Shown one piece after another: positions 24,557-32,023 of a stretch of 37,468 nucleotides of DNA. The translations under genes were made by a program, and so were the position numbers. The notes under the pieces are model-generated. The model had not been told where the DNA came from and did not search any database. It worked only from the letters and a program-made list of their open reading frames with translations. Origin of the DNA: an uncultured Clostridia bacterium. Lineage in GTDB: Bacteria > Bacillota > Clostridia > Oscillospirales > Oscillospiraceae. The DNA is taken from positions 1-37,468 of the forward strand of contig CAMZIY010000006.1 in NCBI GenBank assembly GCA_947307365.1. Reading direction: 5' to 3'. Within the stretch, counting starts at the first letter, position 1, and each line of letters opens with the position of its first letter.

Positions 24557-25359
24557 ATCCCCAACCTCCGGAACAGGATTACCAGCGCCAGGAGCAGGAC
24601 CCCCGCGGCCAGAGCGATCCAGTCCCGCAGGGCCATGGACAGCTGCTTCATGCGCGTCCGGCCCTCTCCCCCGTGATAGCACCGGCTTTCCATGGCCGTG
24701 GCCAGCTCATCCGCACGGCGGAAGGCGCTGACGAACAGGGGGATCAGCAGAGGGAGCATGGCTTTGGCCTTGGCGATCAGGCCGCCGGTCTCGAAATCCG
24801 CTCCCCGTGCCCGCTGGGCGCTCATGATCTTGTCCGTCTCCTCGATGAGGGTGGGGATGAAGCGCAGGGCGATGGACATCATCATGGCCAGCTCGTGTAC
24901 CGGCACATGGATCTTCTTCAGGGGGTTCAGCAGGCTCTCCAGTCCATCCGTCAGCTGCAGCGGTGAGGTGGTGTAAGTGAGGAGCAGGGTGCCGGCGATG
25001 AGGAGCATGATCCGCAGCGCCATGAACACCGCGGTCTCCACGCCTTCCCAGTAGATGCTGATGCGCCAGAAGTGCACCAGCAGATGCTCGCCCTTCGTAT
25101 AGAAGAGGTTGAGGATCCCCGTGATCAGCACGATGACGATCAGGGGCTTCAGCCCGCTGAGGATATTCCGAAGCCGGATGCGGGAGATCAGGATGCTCAC
25201 CGCCAGGAACAGGACCACCAGAGCGTAGCCCGCATAAACGATCGCCGTGAACAGGGCCGCGATATAGATCAGGGTGAGGATCAGCTTGGTGCGGGGGTCC
25301 AGCCGGTGGACCAGGGTATCTCCCGGGTAGTACTGGCCCAGGGTAATGTCTTTAAGCAT
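24553..25359 (-). CDS. ecfT: energy-coupling factor transporter transmembrane protein EcfT
   Basis: A 268-residue membrane protein that couples ATP hydrolysis to vitamin or metal uptake by exchangeable S components. About six hydrophobic segments are visible, and the coupling helices include ARGADFETGGLIAKAKAMLP with the A-R-G and a later RADELATAMESRCY motif, both EcfT signatures. It overlaps ecfA2 by eight bases and truA by four. No S component is encoded in the window, as expected for group II ECF systems. Confidence 0.94.
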   Translation of the reverse strand: MLKDITLGQYYPGDTLVHRLDPRTKLILTLIYIAALFTAIVYAGYALVVLFLAVSILISRIRLRNILSGLKPLIVIVLITGILNLFYTKGEHLLVHFWRISIYWEGVETAVFMALRIMLLIAGTLLLTYTTSPLQLTDGLESLLNPLKKIHVPVHELAMMMSIALRFIPTLIEETDKIMSAQRARGADFETGGLIAKAKAMLPLLIPLFVSAFRRADELATAMESRCYHGGEGRTRMKQLSMALRDWIALAAGVLLLALVILFRRLGI

Positions 25360-26218
25360 GATCCCCGCCCCCCTTCGTTTCCCGCAGGGCGGCCATGGCC
25401 TGTTCTACGGAGTAGACGCCGTCGTCCACATCCAGGCCCAGTTCCCGGAGGCGCATCATCACCCGGGTGATCTGAGGGACGATGATCCCCATCTGGATCA
25501 GCTCGAAGCCCCGGCGGAAAACCTCCCCGGGCGTTCCGTCCATGGCGATATGGCCATGGTTGAACACCACGATGCGCTGGGCGGTGCGGGCGGCGTCCTC
25601 CATGCTGTGGGTGATATAGATCACCGTGCGCTTGCCCCCGTCGTGGTAGCGCAGGATGTTTTCCATCAGTTCTTCCCGGCCCCCGGGATCCAGTCCCGCG
25701 GTGGGTTCATCCAGGATCAGCACCTCCGGACGCATGGCGATGACGCCGGCGATGGCCACCCGGCGCTTCTGGCCGCCGGAGAGGTCGAAGGGGGATTTCT
25801 CCAGGATCTCCTCCCCAAGCCCCACGAAGCCCGCAGCCTCCCGGACCCGCTCGTCCACCTCGTCGTCCTTCAGCTTCATGTTTTTCGGGCCGAAGGCGAT
25901 ATCCCTGTAGACCGTCTCCTCAAAGAGCTGGTACTCCGGGTACTGGAACAGCAGGCCCACCCGGAAGCGTACCTGCCGGGTGAATTCCTTGCTGGAATGG
26001 ATGTCCTTCCCATCGAACAGCACAGTGCCGGAGCTGGGCTTCAACAGCCCGTTCAGATGCTGGATGAAGGTGCTCTTCCCGGAACCGGTATGACCGATGA
26101 CGGCGATGAATTCCCCGCGCTGGGCGGAAAAATCTACGCTGTCCAGCGCCACCCGCTCAAAGGGCGTGCCCTCGCTGTAACGATGGGTCAACCGGACCGT
26201 CTGCAAAACAGGTGTCAA
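25352..26218 (-). CDS. ecfA2: energy-coupling factor ATPase EcfA2
   Basis: A 288-residue ATPase with Walker A GHTGSGKSTF, Q-loop FQYPEYQLFE, signature LSGGQKRRVAIAG, Walker B LILDEPTAGLDP and switch His in YITHSMED. The Q-helix FQYPEYQLFEE is characteristic of EcfA-type ATPases. It follows ecfA1 by six bases and would form the EcfA1/A2 heterodimer. Confidence 0.94.
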   Translation of the reverse strand: MTPVLQTVRLTHRYSEGTPFERVALDSVDFSAQRGEFIAVIGHTGSGKSTFIQHLNGLLKPSSGTVLFDGKDIHSSKEFTRQVRFRVGLLFQYPEYQLFEETVYRDIAFGPKNMKLKDDEVDERVREAAGFVGLGEEILEKSPFDLSGGQKRRVAIAGVIAMRPEVLILDEPTAGLDPGGREELMENILRYHDGGKRTVIYITHSMEDAARTAQRIVVFNHGHIAMDGTPGEVFRRGFELIQMGIIVPQITRVMMRLRELGLDVDDGVYSVEQAMAALRETKGGGDHA

Positions 26219-26224
26219 GGTCCC

Positions 26225-27067
26225 TTACTCCTTATGCCCGAAGGCGCGCAGCAGCGCCTGGGCGCATTCTTCCGTGGTGATGGCTTCCAGCGGGAGATGA
26301 TACCCCTCCCGGTTCAGGGCGTACATGAGCCGGGTGGTATCCGGCACGCCCAGGTGGGCCGCTTCCATCTCCTCCACCCGGGGAAAGAGCTCTCTGGGAC
26401 TGCCGTCCATCAGGATGCTGCCCTGGGACATGACCAGAAGCCGGTCCGCGCCGATGCACTCCTCCATATGGTGGGTCACCAGGATCACCGTGATCCCCTC
26501 CTGCCTGTTCAGGCGGGTGATGGTATCCAGCACCTCGCCCCGGCCCACGGGATCCAGCATGGCCGTGGGCTCGTCCAGCACGATGCAGCGGGGCTTCATG
26601 GCCAGGATGCCCGCGATGGCCACCCGCTGCTTCTGCCCGCCGGAGAGGAGGTGGGGGGCATGGTTCCGGTATTCGTACATCTGCACGCTGGTCAGGGCGT
26701 CGTCCACCCGGCGGCGGATCTCCCTGGGTTCGATGCCCAGGTTCTCGGGGCCGAAGGCCACATCGTCCTCCACCACGTTGGCTACGATCTGGTTGTCCGG
26801 ATTCTGAAAGACCATGCCTACGGTATGACGCACAGCCAGGAGGTTCTGTTCCTCCGCTGTGTCCATCCCGTCCACCAGCACTCGGCCGGAAGTGGGGATC
26901 AGGATGCCGTTCAGATGTTTGGCCAGGGTGGACTTGCCGGAGCCGTTATGCCCCAGCACCGCCACGAAGGTCCCTTCCTCGATCTCCAGGTCCAGGCCCC
27001 GGAGGGTGGGCGTTTCCGCGCCTTCGTACGTATAGACGAGCTTTTCCGTCTTGATGATGGTGCTCAA
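26225..27067 (-). CDS. ecfA1: energy-coupling factor ATPase EcfA1
   Basis: A 280-residue ATPase with Walker A GHNGSGKSTLAKHLN, VFQNPDNQIVA, signature LSGGQKQRVAIAG, Walker B CIVLDEPTAMLDP and HHMEE. The FQNPDNQ Q-loop and the order ecfA1-ecfA2-ecfT-truA identify it as the first ECF ATPase. It starts three bases after the methyltransferase stop, so it shares that gene's promoter. Confidence 0.94.
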   Translation of the reverse strand: MSTIIKTEKLVYTYEGAETPTLRGLDLEIEEGTFVAVLGHNGSGKSTLAKHLNGILIPTSGRVLVDGMDTAEEQNLLAVRHTVGMVFQNPDNQIVANVVEDDVAFGPENLGIEPREIRRRVDDALTSVQMYEYRNHAPHLLSGGQKQRVAIAGILAMKPRCIVLDEPTAMLDPVGRGEVLDTITRLNRQEGITVILVTHHMEECIGADRLLVMSQGSILMDGSPRELFPRVEEMEAAHLGVPDTTRLMYALNREGYHLPLEAITTEECAQALLRAFGHKE

Positions 27068-27070
27068 GGT

Positions 27071-27946
27071 TCAATCATCCTCACAGGTCTGTCTCACCCA
27101 GCGGCAGGCTGCGCCGCAGGGCAGGACCAGGCCGTTTTTCTCCACCGGCAGCCCCAGCTCCCGGCTCTCCGCCCGACCGCCGAAGCGGCGGGAGAACACC
27201 GTCTCCGTCAGGTAGGTCAGCACGGCGGGCTGCAGGCCGGTGGTATAGGAGCTGATCAGCACGAACAGGGGCTCCGGGGACAGGACGCCGGTGCAGAGCT
27301 CCAGAAAAGCATAGAGGCTGTCCTCCAGCTTCCACACCTCTCCGGTGGGCCCTCTGCCGTAGGAGGGGGGATCCATGATCAGGGCGTCGTACTGTTTGCC
27401 CCGGCGGATTTCCTTTTCCACGAATTTCCGGCAGTCGTCCACGATCCAGCGGATGGGCTTCTCCCCCAGGCCGGATACCTGGGCGTTTTCCTTCGCCCAG
27501 CCCACCATGCCCTTGGCCGCGTCCACGTGGCAGACGCTGGCTCCGGCTGAGGCGGCGGCCAGGGTGGCGGCCCCGGTATAGGCAAACAGGTTCAGCACCC
27601 GAATGGGTCTTCCAGCCCCGGCGATGCAGCTGCGGATAAAATCCCAGTTGGCCGCCTGCTCGGGAAAAAGGCCCGTATGCTTAAAATTCATCAGCTTGAT
27701 GCGGAAGGTCAGTTCCCCATAGCTTACCTGCCACTGGGGCGGCACGTTGCTCAGGGTCCATCGGCCGCCGCCGGAGGAAGAACGCACGTATACCGCATCC
27801 GCCCGGTCCCACAGGCCTTCCCTTCCGGTGCTCCAGATCGCCTGGGGGTCCGGACGGCGGAGGATATACCTGCCCCACCGCTCCAGCTTTTCCCCGTCGG
27901 AGCAGTCCAGCAGCGCATAATCCTTCCAGTTGTCGCTGACCCACAT
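27071..27946 (-). CDS. class I SAM-dependent methyltransferase (COG1092-like)
   Basis: A 291-residue methyltransferase with SAM motif I VLNLFAYTGAATLAAASAG (about residues 116-134), an acidic residue in CHVDAAKG, and the catalytic DPPSYGRG (about 191-198), which is the NPPY/DPPS type found in rRNA-modifying enzymes such as RlmI/RlmK. There is no PUA domain, so it is shorter than RlmI. The exact target is not predictable. It is the first gene of the ecf-truA operon, placed behind a good promoter; in many Firmicutes rplQ occupies this place. Confidence 0.85.
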   Translation of the reverse strand: MWVSDNWKDYALLDCSDGEKLERWGRYILRRPDPQAIWSTGREGLWDRADAVYVRSSSGGGRWTLSNVPPQWQVSYGELTFRIKLMNFKHTGLFPEQAANWDFIRSCIAGAGRPIRVLNLFAYTGAATLAAASAGASVCHVDAAKGMVGWAKENAQVSGLGEKPIRWIVDDCRKFVEKEIRRGKQYDALIMDPPSYGRGPTGEVWKLEDSLYAFLELCTGVLSPEPLFVLISSYTTGLQPAVLTYLTETVFSRRFGGRAESRELGLPVEKNGLVLPCGAACRWVRQTCEDD

Positions 27947-27994
27947 TTCCGGTCCCTCGCCGATCTGCAGATTTGCCTATTCAAGTAATTTTAT

Positions 27995-28023
27995 ATTGTA
28001 GCATAGGAAAAGGAAAAGCGCAA
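27995..28023 (-). promoter_or_regulatory. promoter of the methyltransferase-ecf-truA operon
   Basis: On the minus strand: TTGCGC, 17-base spacer, TACAAT with TGC just before it (extended -10). Transcription would begin near 27988, about 42 bases before the first gene. Confidence 0.75.
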
Positions 28024-28072
28024 ATACATTTTCCTAACGGATCCCACTTCTCTGAATCAGGGCGCGGAACAG

Positions 28073-28111
28073 AAAACTGCGGCCTCTCCGCCCGGAAGCG
28101 GAGGGCCGCAG
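28073..28111 (-). terminator. Rho-independent terminator of the phosphoglucomutase gene
   Basis: On the minus strand CTGCGGCC (28111-28104) and CTCCGC pair with GCGGAG and GGCCGCAG (28084-28077), with a six-base loop and one bulge, then TTTTCTG. It lies 17 bases after the stop codon. Confidence 0.85.
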
Positions 28112-28127
28112 GATAAGCCGACCGGCT

Positions 28128-29807
28128 CTATTGAATACGCTGTTTTACCTCAGCGGCTATGCGCTGCTCCCGTTCCCGGGCGGCTTCCTCATCCGGGGCT
28201 GTGACGGTGATATAGGCCTTCAGCTTCGGCTCCGTCCCCGAGGGGCGGATCACCACGGAGGCGGAGGCCGTGAACGCCTTGATCACGTCCGCAGGGGGAA
28301 GGCCGTCCAGACCAGAGGAATAATCCAGGATCTGATCCGCCCTTTCGCCGCCCCAGACTGCGGGAGGCTCCCTGCGGAAGTCTGCCATGCGCTCCGCCAT
28401 CTGCTCCATCCCGGAAGATCCCGGGAAGGCGAAGGAATACACGGTGCTCAGGCAATAGCCGTACTCCCGATACAGCTCTTCCAGCCGTTCCGGCAGGGTG
28501 ATCCCCAGAGCCCGGTATCTGGCGTACATCTCGCAGATCATCAGGACGGCGTCCACCCCGTCCTTATCCCGCACGTATGGGCCGGTGAGGTAGCCGCAGG
28601 ATTCCTCGAAGCCCAGGATATAGTCCGCTTCCCTGCCCTCGGCTTCCAGCCGGCCCACGACCTCGCCGATGAACTTGAAGCCCGTGAGGACGTTCACCGT
28701 CCTCACCCCGTACCGGGCTGCGATCTTCTCCGCCAGATCCGTGGTGACGATGGTTTTCACGAAAACCGGATCCCGGGGCAGTTTCCCGTGCTGGGACCGC
28801 TGCCTGCAGAGATAGTCCAGCAGGAGCAGACCGACCTCGTTCCCCGTCAGAAGACGGTATTCCTCCCCATCCCGCACGGCGACGCCGCAGCGGTCGCAGT
28901 CCGGATCCGTAGCCAGGAAGAGATCCGCCCCCAGCCGGCGGCAATACGCCAAGCCCAGCTCCATGGCCTCCCGGTTCTCCGGGTTGGGATAGGGGCAGGT
29001 GGGAAAATCCCCGTCCGGCTCCTCCTGCTCCCGCACCACGGCGATGTTCCGGAATCCGCTCTCCTGCAGCGCCCGGAGCACCGGCTTCCGCCCGGTCCCG
29101 TTCAAAGGGCTGTAGATGATGGTCACGTCCCGGTCCGCTTCATCTCCGTACAGGACGCTTTGGTCCAGCACTTTGGCAAGGTAGGCATCCTCCGTTTCCC
29201 GGGAGACCCAGGTGACCGCTCCCTTTTCCACGGCTTCATCGAAACCCATTTCCCGGACATCCCGGAAAAGATCCAGCTTCTCGATCTCCTCCAGGATCGC
29301 TTTCGCCGCTTCGGTGGTGATCTGGCAGCCGTCCGGCCCGTAAACCTTATATCCGTTGTACTGCGCGGGGTTATGGCTGGCGGTGATCATCACACCGGCG
29401 GAGCAGTTCAGCGCCCGCACCGCCCAGCTCAGGCAGGGGGTGGGCATGGGTTCCGGATACAGATGCACCCGGATGCCGGCGGCGGCAAACACCCCGCAGG
29501 CGGTCCGGGCAAAGGCTTCGGACAGCCGCCGCGTATCATAGGATACGGCAATGGAAGGGGCGCTGTCCCGCCCCTTCACGTAATTGGCCAGGCCCTGACT
29601 GGCCTTGGCCACGGTATATCGGTTCATGCGGTTCGTCCCCGGGCCCATCACGCCCCGGAGGCCGGCGGTGCCGAAGGCCAGGTCCTGATAAAAGGCGTCC
29701 TCGATCCCGGCGGCGTCCAGCTCCCCCAGAGAGGCGGCAAGCGCCGGGTCCTTCACCGCGGTAAGCCACCGGGCGTATTCCGCGCTGATCTCATTTTTCG
29801 TACGCAT
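28128..29807 (-). CDS. phospho-sugar mutase (phosphoglucomutase/phosphomannomutase)
   Basis: A 559-residue alpha-D-phosphohexomutase. The phosphoserine loop is TASHNPAQYNG (about residue 140), the metal loop TDPDCDRCG (about 299), the sugar-binding loop EESCGYLTG (about 402) and the phosphate-binding loop RPSGTEPKLK (about 520). Length matches the PgcA/PGM2-like class of Firmicutes. ATG 29807 is chosen because GGAG lies nine bases upstream; the ORF extends further but into the promoter. Glucose-1-P/glucose-6-P conversion could feed UDP-glucose to the glucan synthase, but this link is only inferred. Confidence 0.92.
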   Translation of the reverse strand: MRTKNEISAEYARWLTAVKDPALAASLGELDAAGIEDAFYQDLAFGTAGLRGVMGPGTNRMNRYTVAKASQGLANYVKGRDSAPSIAVSYDTRRLSEAFARTACGVFAAAGIRVHLYPEPMPTPCLSWAVRALNCSAGVMITASHNPAQYNGYKVYGPDGCQITTEAAKAILEEIEKLDLFRDVREMGFDEAVEKGAVTWVSRETEDAYLAKVLDQSVLYGDEADRDVTIIYSPLNGTGRKPVLRALQESGFRNIAVVREQEEPDGDFPTCPYPNPENREAMELGLAYCRRLGADLFLATDPDCDRCGVAVRDGEEYRLLTGNEVGLLLLDYLCRQRSQHGKLPRDPVFVKTIVTTDLAEKIAARYGVRTVNVLTGFKFIGEVVGRLEAEGREADYILGFEESCGYLTGPYVRDKDGVDAVLMICEMYARYRALGITLPERLEELYREYGYCLSTVYSFAFPGSSGMEQMAERMADFRREPPAVWGGERADQILDYSSGLDGLPPADVIKAFTASASVVIRPSGTEPKLKAYITVTAPDEEAAREREQRIAAEVKQRIQ

Positions 29808-29841
29808 TGCTTCAGCTCCATTGCGTTTTGTTGCAGATCCA

Positions 29842-29870
29842 ACTATAGCATATCCGGAAGCGGGGCACAA
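29842..29870 (-). promoter_or_regulatory. promoter of the phosphoglucomutase gene
   Basis: On the minus strand: TTGTGC, 17-base spacer, TATAGT with TGC just before it. Transcription would begin near 29835, giving a leader of about 28 bases. Confidence 0.75.
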
Positions 29871-29921
29871 TATCGGCAGACGGAGGTTCGGATCGGTGAG
29901 GCAGCCGTACCGGCGAAGATT

Positions 29922-30350
29922 TCATCGATCCGCGGATCCTTCATCTGCCGGTGCAAGCGCTTTGAGGCGGTCGTACAGCTGGGGATGATCCCGTTTCAGG
30001 CGCAGGAGCTTCCCCTCCTGATTCACAAAGCAATGCTCGGAGCATCCCAGGGCCACGAGCCGATCGTCCTGATGCATCTCGTACCGGAACCTCAGCCGGA
30101 CGCCGTTAAAGCTCTCCGGGGAAACGGTGATCCGAACGATCTCCGGAAAAGTCGTCGCAGCTTTGTATTTGCACTCCGCTGCCACCACAGGAGAGAAGAC
30201 CCCCATCTCCTCCATTTCTTCATAGGGCAGACCGACCTGCTTCAGATAATCGATGCGCGCCTCCTCCATCCAGCGGATATAGTTGGAATGGTGCGTGATC
30301 CCCATTTTGTCGGTCTCATAATATTGTACCGTGTGCAGATAGTCGTTCAT
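29922..30350 (-). CDS. acyl-CoA thioesterase, YbgC-like hot-dog fold
   Basis: A 142-residue 4HBT-family thioesterase. The N-terminus VQYYETDKMGITHHSNYIRWMEEAR has the family's catalytic Asp region and following helix. The ATG at 30350 is preceded by GGGGAAGG; earlier in-frame starts lie inside the flavodoxin gene. It is 14 bases after that gene's stop, so the two form an operon. The substrate acyl group is not known. Confidence 0.9.
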   Translation of the reverse strand: MNDYLHTVQYYETDKMGITHHSNYIRWMEEARIDYLKQVGLPYEEMEEMGVFSPVVAAECKYKAATTFPEIVRITVSPESFNGVRLRFRYEMHQDDRLVALGCSEHCFVNQEGKLLRLKRDHPQLYDRLKALAPADEGSADR

Positions 30351-30363
30351 CGGCCTTCCCCGC

Positions 30364-30933
30364 TCAGTAATACATGTCGAACCCGTTCTCCAGGCGATCC
30401 GCATAGGTCTGACCGGCGGGACGGAGAGCGGGCAGCATATAGTCCTTGTTGTAGCGCACCACCGGGATGCGGTCATATACCCGCATGCCCATATGGGTCA
30501 GTCCCCGCTCCAACTGCTGCAGGCACTCCACAACGCCCCGTCCGGTGCCGCCGGCGCAGGCGATGAGCACGCAGCGCTTCTCCGCCAAAAAGCGGTTTTT
30601 CATCCCTTCGCACCGGCGGAGCCGGTCGAAGAACGCCTTGAAGCATTCCGTCATCTCCCACCAGTATACGGCGCTGATCCAGACGATGCCGTCCGCTTCC
30701 GTGAGGGCGCGGTAAACCTCCGCGAAATCGTCCCGTATCACGCAGCTCCCCTGCTGAAGGCACTTACCCCAGCCGTTGCCGCAGGCCCGGCAGTGCTCGA
30801 TCTTTTTGCTGTTGAGATGGATCTCCTCCACCCGGATCCCCGCGTCCGTGAGGCCGCCGATGAATTCATTTTTGGCCGAAGCGGTCAGGCCGTCCGTGTT
30901 GGGACTGGACCAGATCACAGCGACTTTTTTCAT
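30364..30933 (-). CDS. flavodoxin-family NAD(P)H-dependent oxidoreductase
   Basis: A 189-residue protein with an FMN-binding start VAVIWSSPNTDGLTASAKN and a CRACGNGWGKCLQQGSC motif (about residues 48-64), the Cys pattern common in this family (CX2CX6CX5C). AVYWWEMTECFKAFFDR corresponds to the flavin-facing loop. It is related to, but clearly not a copy of, the 14199-14882 protein. GGGGGGAGAGG precedes the ATG. Confidence 0.85.
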   Translation of the reverse strand: MKKVAVIWSSPNTDGLTASAKNEFIGGLTDAGIRVEEIHLNSKKIEHCRACGNGWGKCLQQGSCVIRDDFAEVYRALTEADGIVWISAVYWWEMTECFKAFFDRLRRCEGMKNRFLAEKRCVLIACAGGTGRGVVECLQQLERGLTHMGMRVYDRIPVVRYNKDYMLPALRPAGQTYADRLENGFDMYY

Positions 30934-30966
30934 TCCTCTCCCCCCTGATCATATGTATTTGATCTC

Positions 30967-30995
30967 AATATATAGGTTGGTAACTGTATTGTCAA
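30967..30995 (-). promoter_or_regulatory. strong promoter of the flavodoxin-thioesterase operon, with an overlapping dyad
   Basis: On the minus strand TTGACA, 17-base spacer, TATATT. Within the promoter CAATACA and TATATTG form an imperfect 7-bp dyad, which could be an operator for a redox- or ligand-sensing repressor. No regulator gene is adjacent. Confidence 0.75.
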
Positions 30996-31118
30996 CCGGG
31001 ATGACCTCCCGGCGCGCCTGGTGCGGACGCGAAGGCGTTCCGGTTCCATCTGTTATTTCCCGACCGAATATGATATGATAATATTATATGATCGATCTTT
31101 TTCCTGGGAGGGACCTGG

Positions 31119-32021
31119 ATGACACTGCAGGCCATATTCGAACAGAACCGGGAACGGCTGATATCGGCGGTCAGCGGCGCGGATACGGCTTCCGCGATCC
31201 CTGTGCTGAGCGCAGAGCTGGACCGGATCCTGTATACCTACAACGATCAGGAGGAAAATGCCAGGGTCCGGGAGGCTGCCGGGTCCATGATCCAGGTGGC
31301 GAAGGCCGCCTGCTCCCTGGTGGATACCGCCGGAGATACGAAGATCTATGGGAGGACGGAATACGGCGCCGCCGCCCCGGTCAAAGGGAAGCTGCCCAAA
31401 TGGGGCCTCGTGCTCCTGATCCTGGGCCTGATCGGCGCAGCCGTCACGGTGGCAGGCATTCAGCTGATCGCCTCCTCCGCGGCAGCGGCTTCCGCCGGTC
31501 TGCCGCCCCGCTGGCTGCTTGCGGCCCTGCCGCTGCTGACCGTCGCGTCGTTCTTCCTGGCGGGGATGCTGCTCAGACGCGGAAAACAAAGCCCCGGGGA
31601 GACCCTCCACGCCGAAACAAAACTGGACGCATCGCTGGTCTGCAATCGTCTTCTGTCCATGATCCTGGTGATGGACAAGCGCCTGGAGGAGGTCAGAAGC
31701 TCCGTCCGGATGGAGGAAAAGGAGCGGCAGAAGGAGCAGGCTTCCGCCATGGATCCCGAGGAGCTGGAGCTGCTGTCCCGTCTGCTGGAGGACGCCTACG
31801 GCAGACGGGGCGAAGACGGGCAGGCGGAAGAGGAGATCTCCCAGATCCGTTTCTATCTGCACAAGAAGAACATCGACGTCGTTGACTGGACCCCGGAGGG
31901 AAACGGCCCGGGAGGCTGGTTCGACATGATGCCGGCCTATTCCGGCGGCACCATCCGTCCCGCGCTGGCGGCCGACGGCGTACTCCTGAAGAAAGGCATG
32001 GCTTCCGCCGGGAGAGGATAA
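31119..32021 (+). CDS. two-TM protein with a GrpE-like C-terminal tail, partner of the Hsp70-like protein
   Basis: A 300-residue protein not recognised as a named family. The first 90 residues are helical and soluble. Two membrane segments follow (about 95-120 and 131-151), then a charged helical region (EEVRSSVRMEEKERQKEQAS, about 190-210; coiled-coil-like). The last 50 residues include FYLHKKNIDVVDWTPEG, FDMMPAYSGGTIRPALAADG and LLKKGMASAG. That order (short hydrophobic element, FD, then I/VRPA) recalls the beta-wing end of GrpE, the Hsp70 nucleotide exchange factor. The comparison is by eye and tentative. GGGAGGG precedes the ATG. The Hsp70-like gene starts two bases after the stop. Confidence 0.75.
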   Translation: MTLQAIFEQNRERLISAVSGADTASAIPVLSAELDRILYTYNDQEENARVREAAGSMIQVAKAACSLVDTAGDTKIYGRTEYGAAAPVKGKLPKWGLVLLILGLIGAAVTVAGIQLIASSAAAASAGLPPRWLLAALPLLTVASFFLAGMLLRRGKQSPGETLHAETKLDASLVCNRLLSMILVMDKRLEEVRSSVRMEEKERQKEQASAMDPEELELLSRLLEDAYGRRGEDGQAEEEISQIRFYLHKKNIDVVDWTPEGNGPGGWFDMMPAYSGGTIRPALAADGVLLKKGMASAGRG

Positions 32022-32023
32022 AG

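Noticed and set aside
24557..24682. N-terminal extension of TruA by 42 residues
   Set aside because: The extension lies inside ecfT in another frame, and the TTG at 24556 has a proper GGAGG site.
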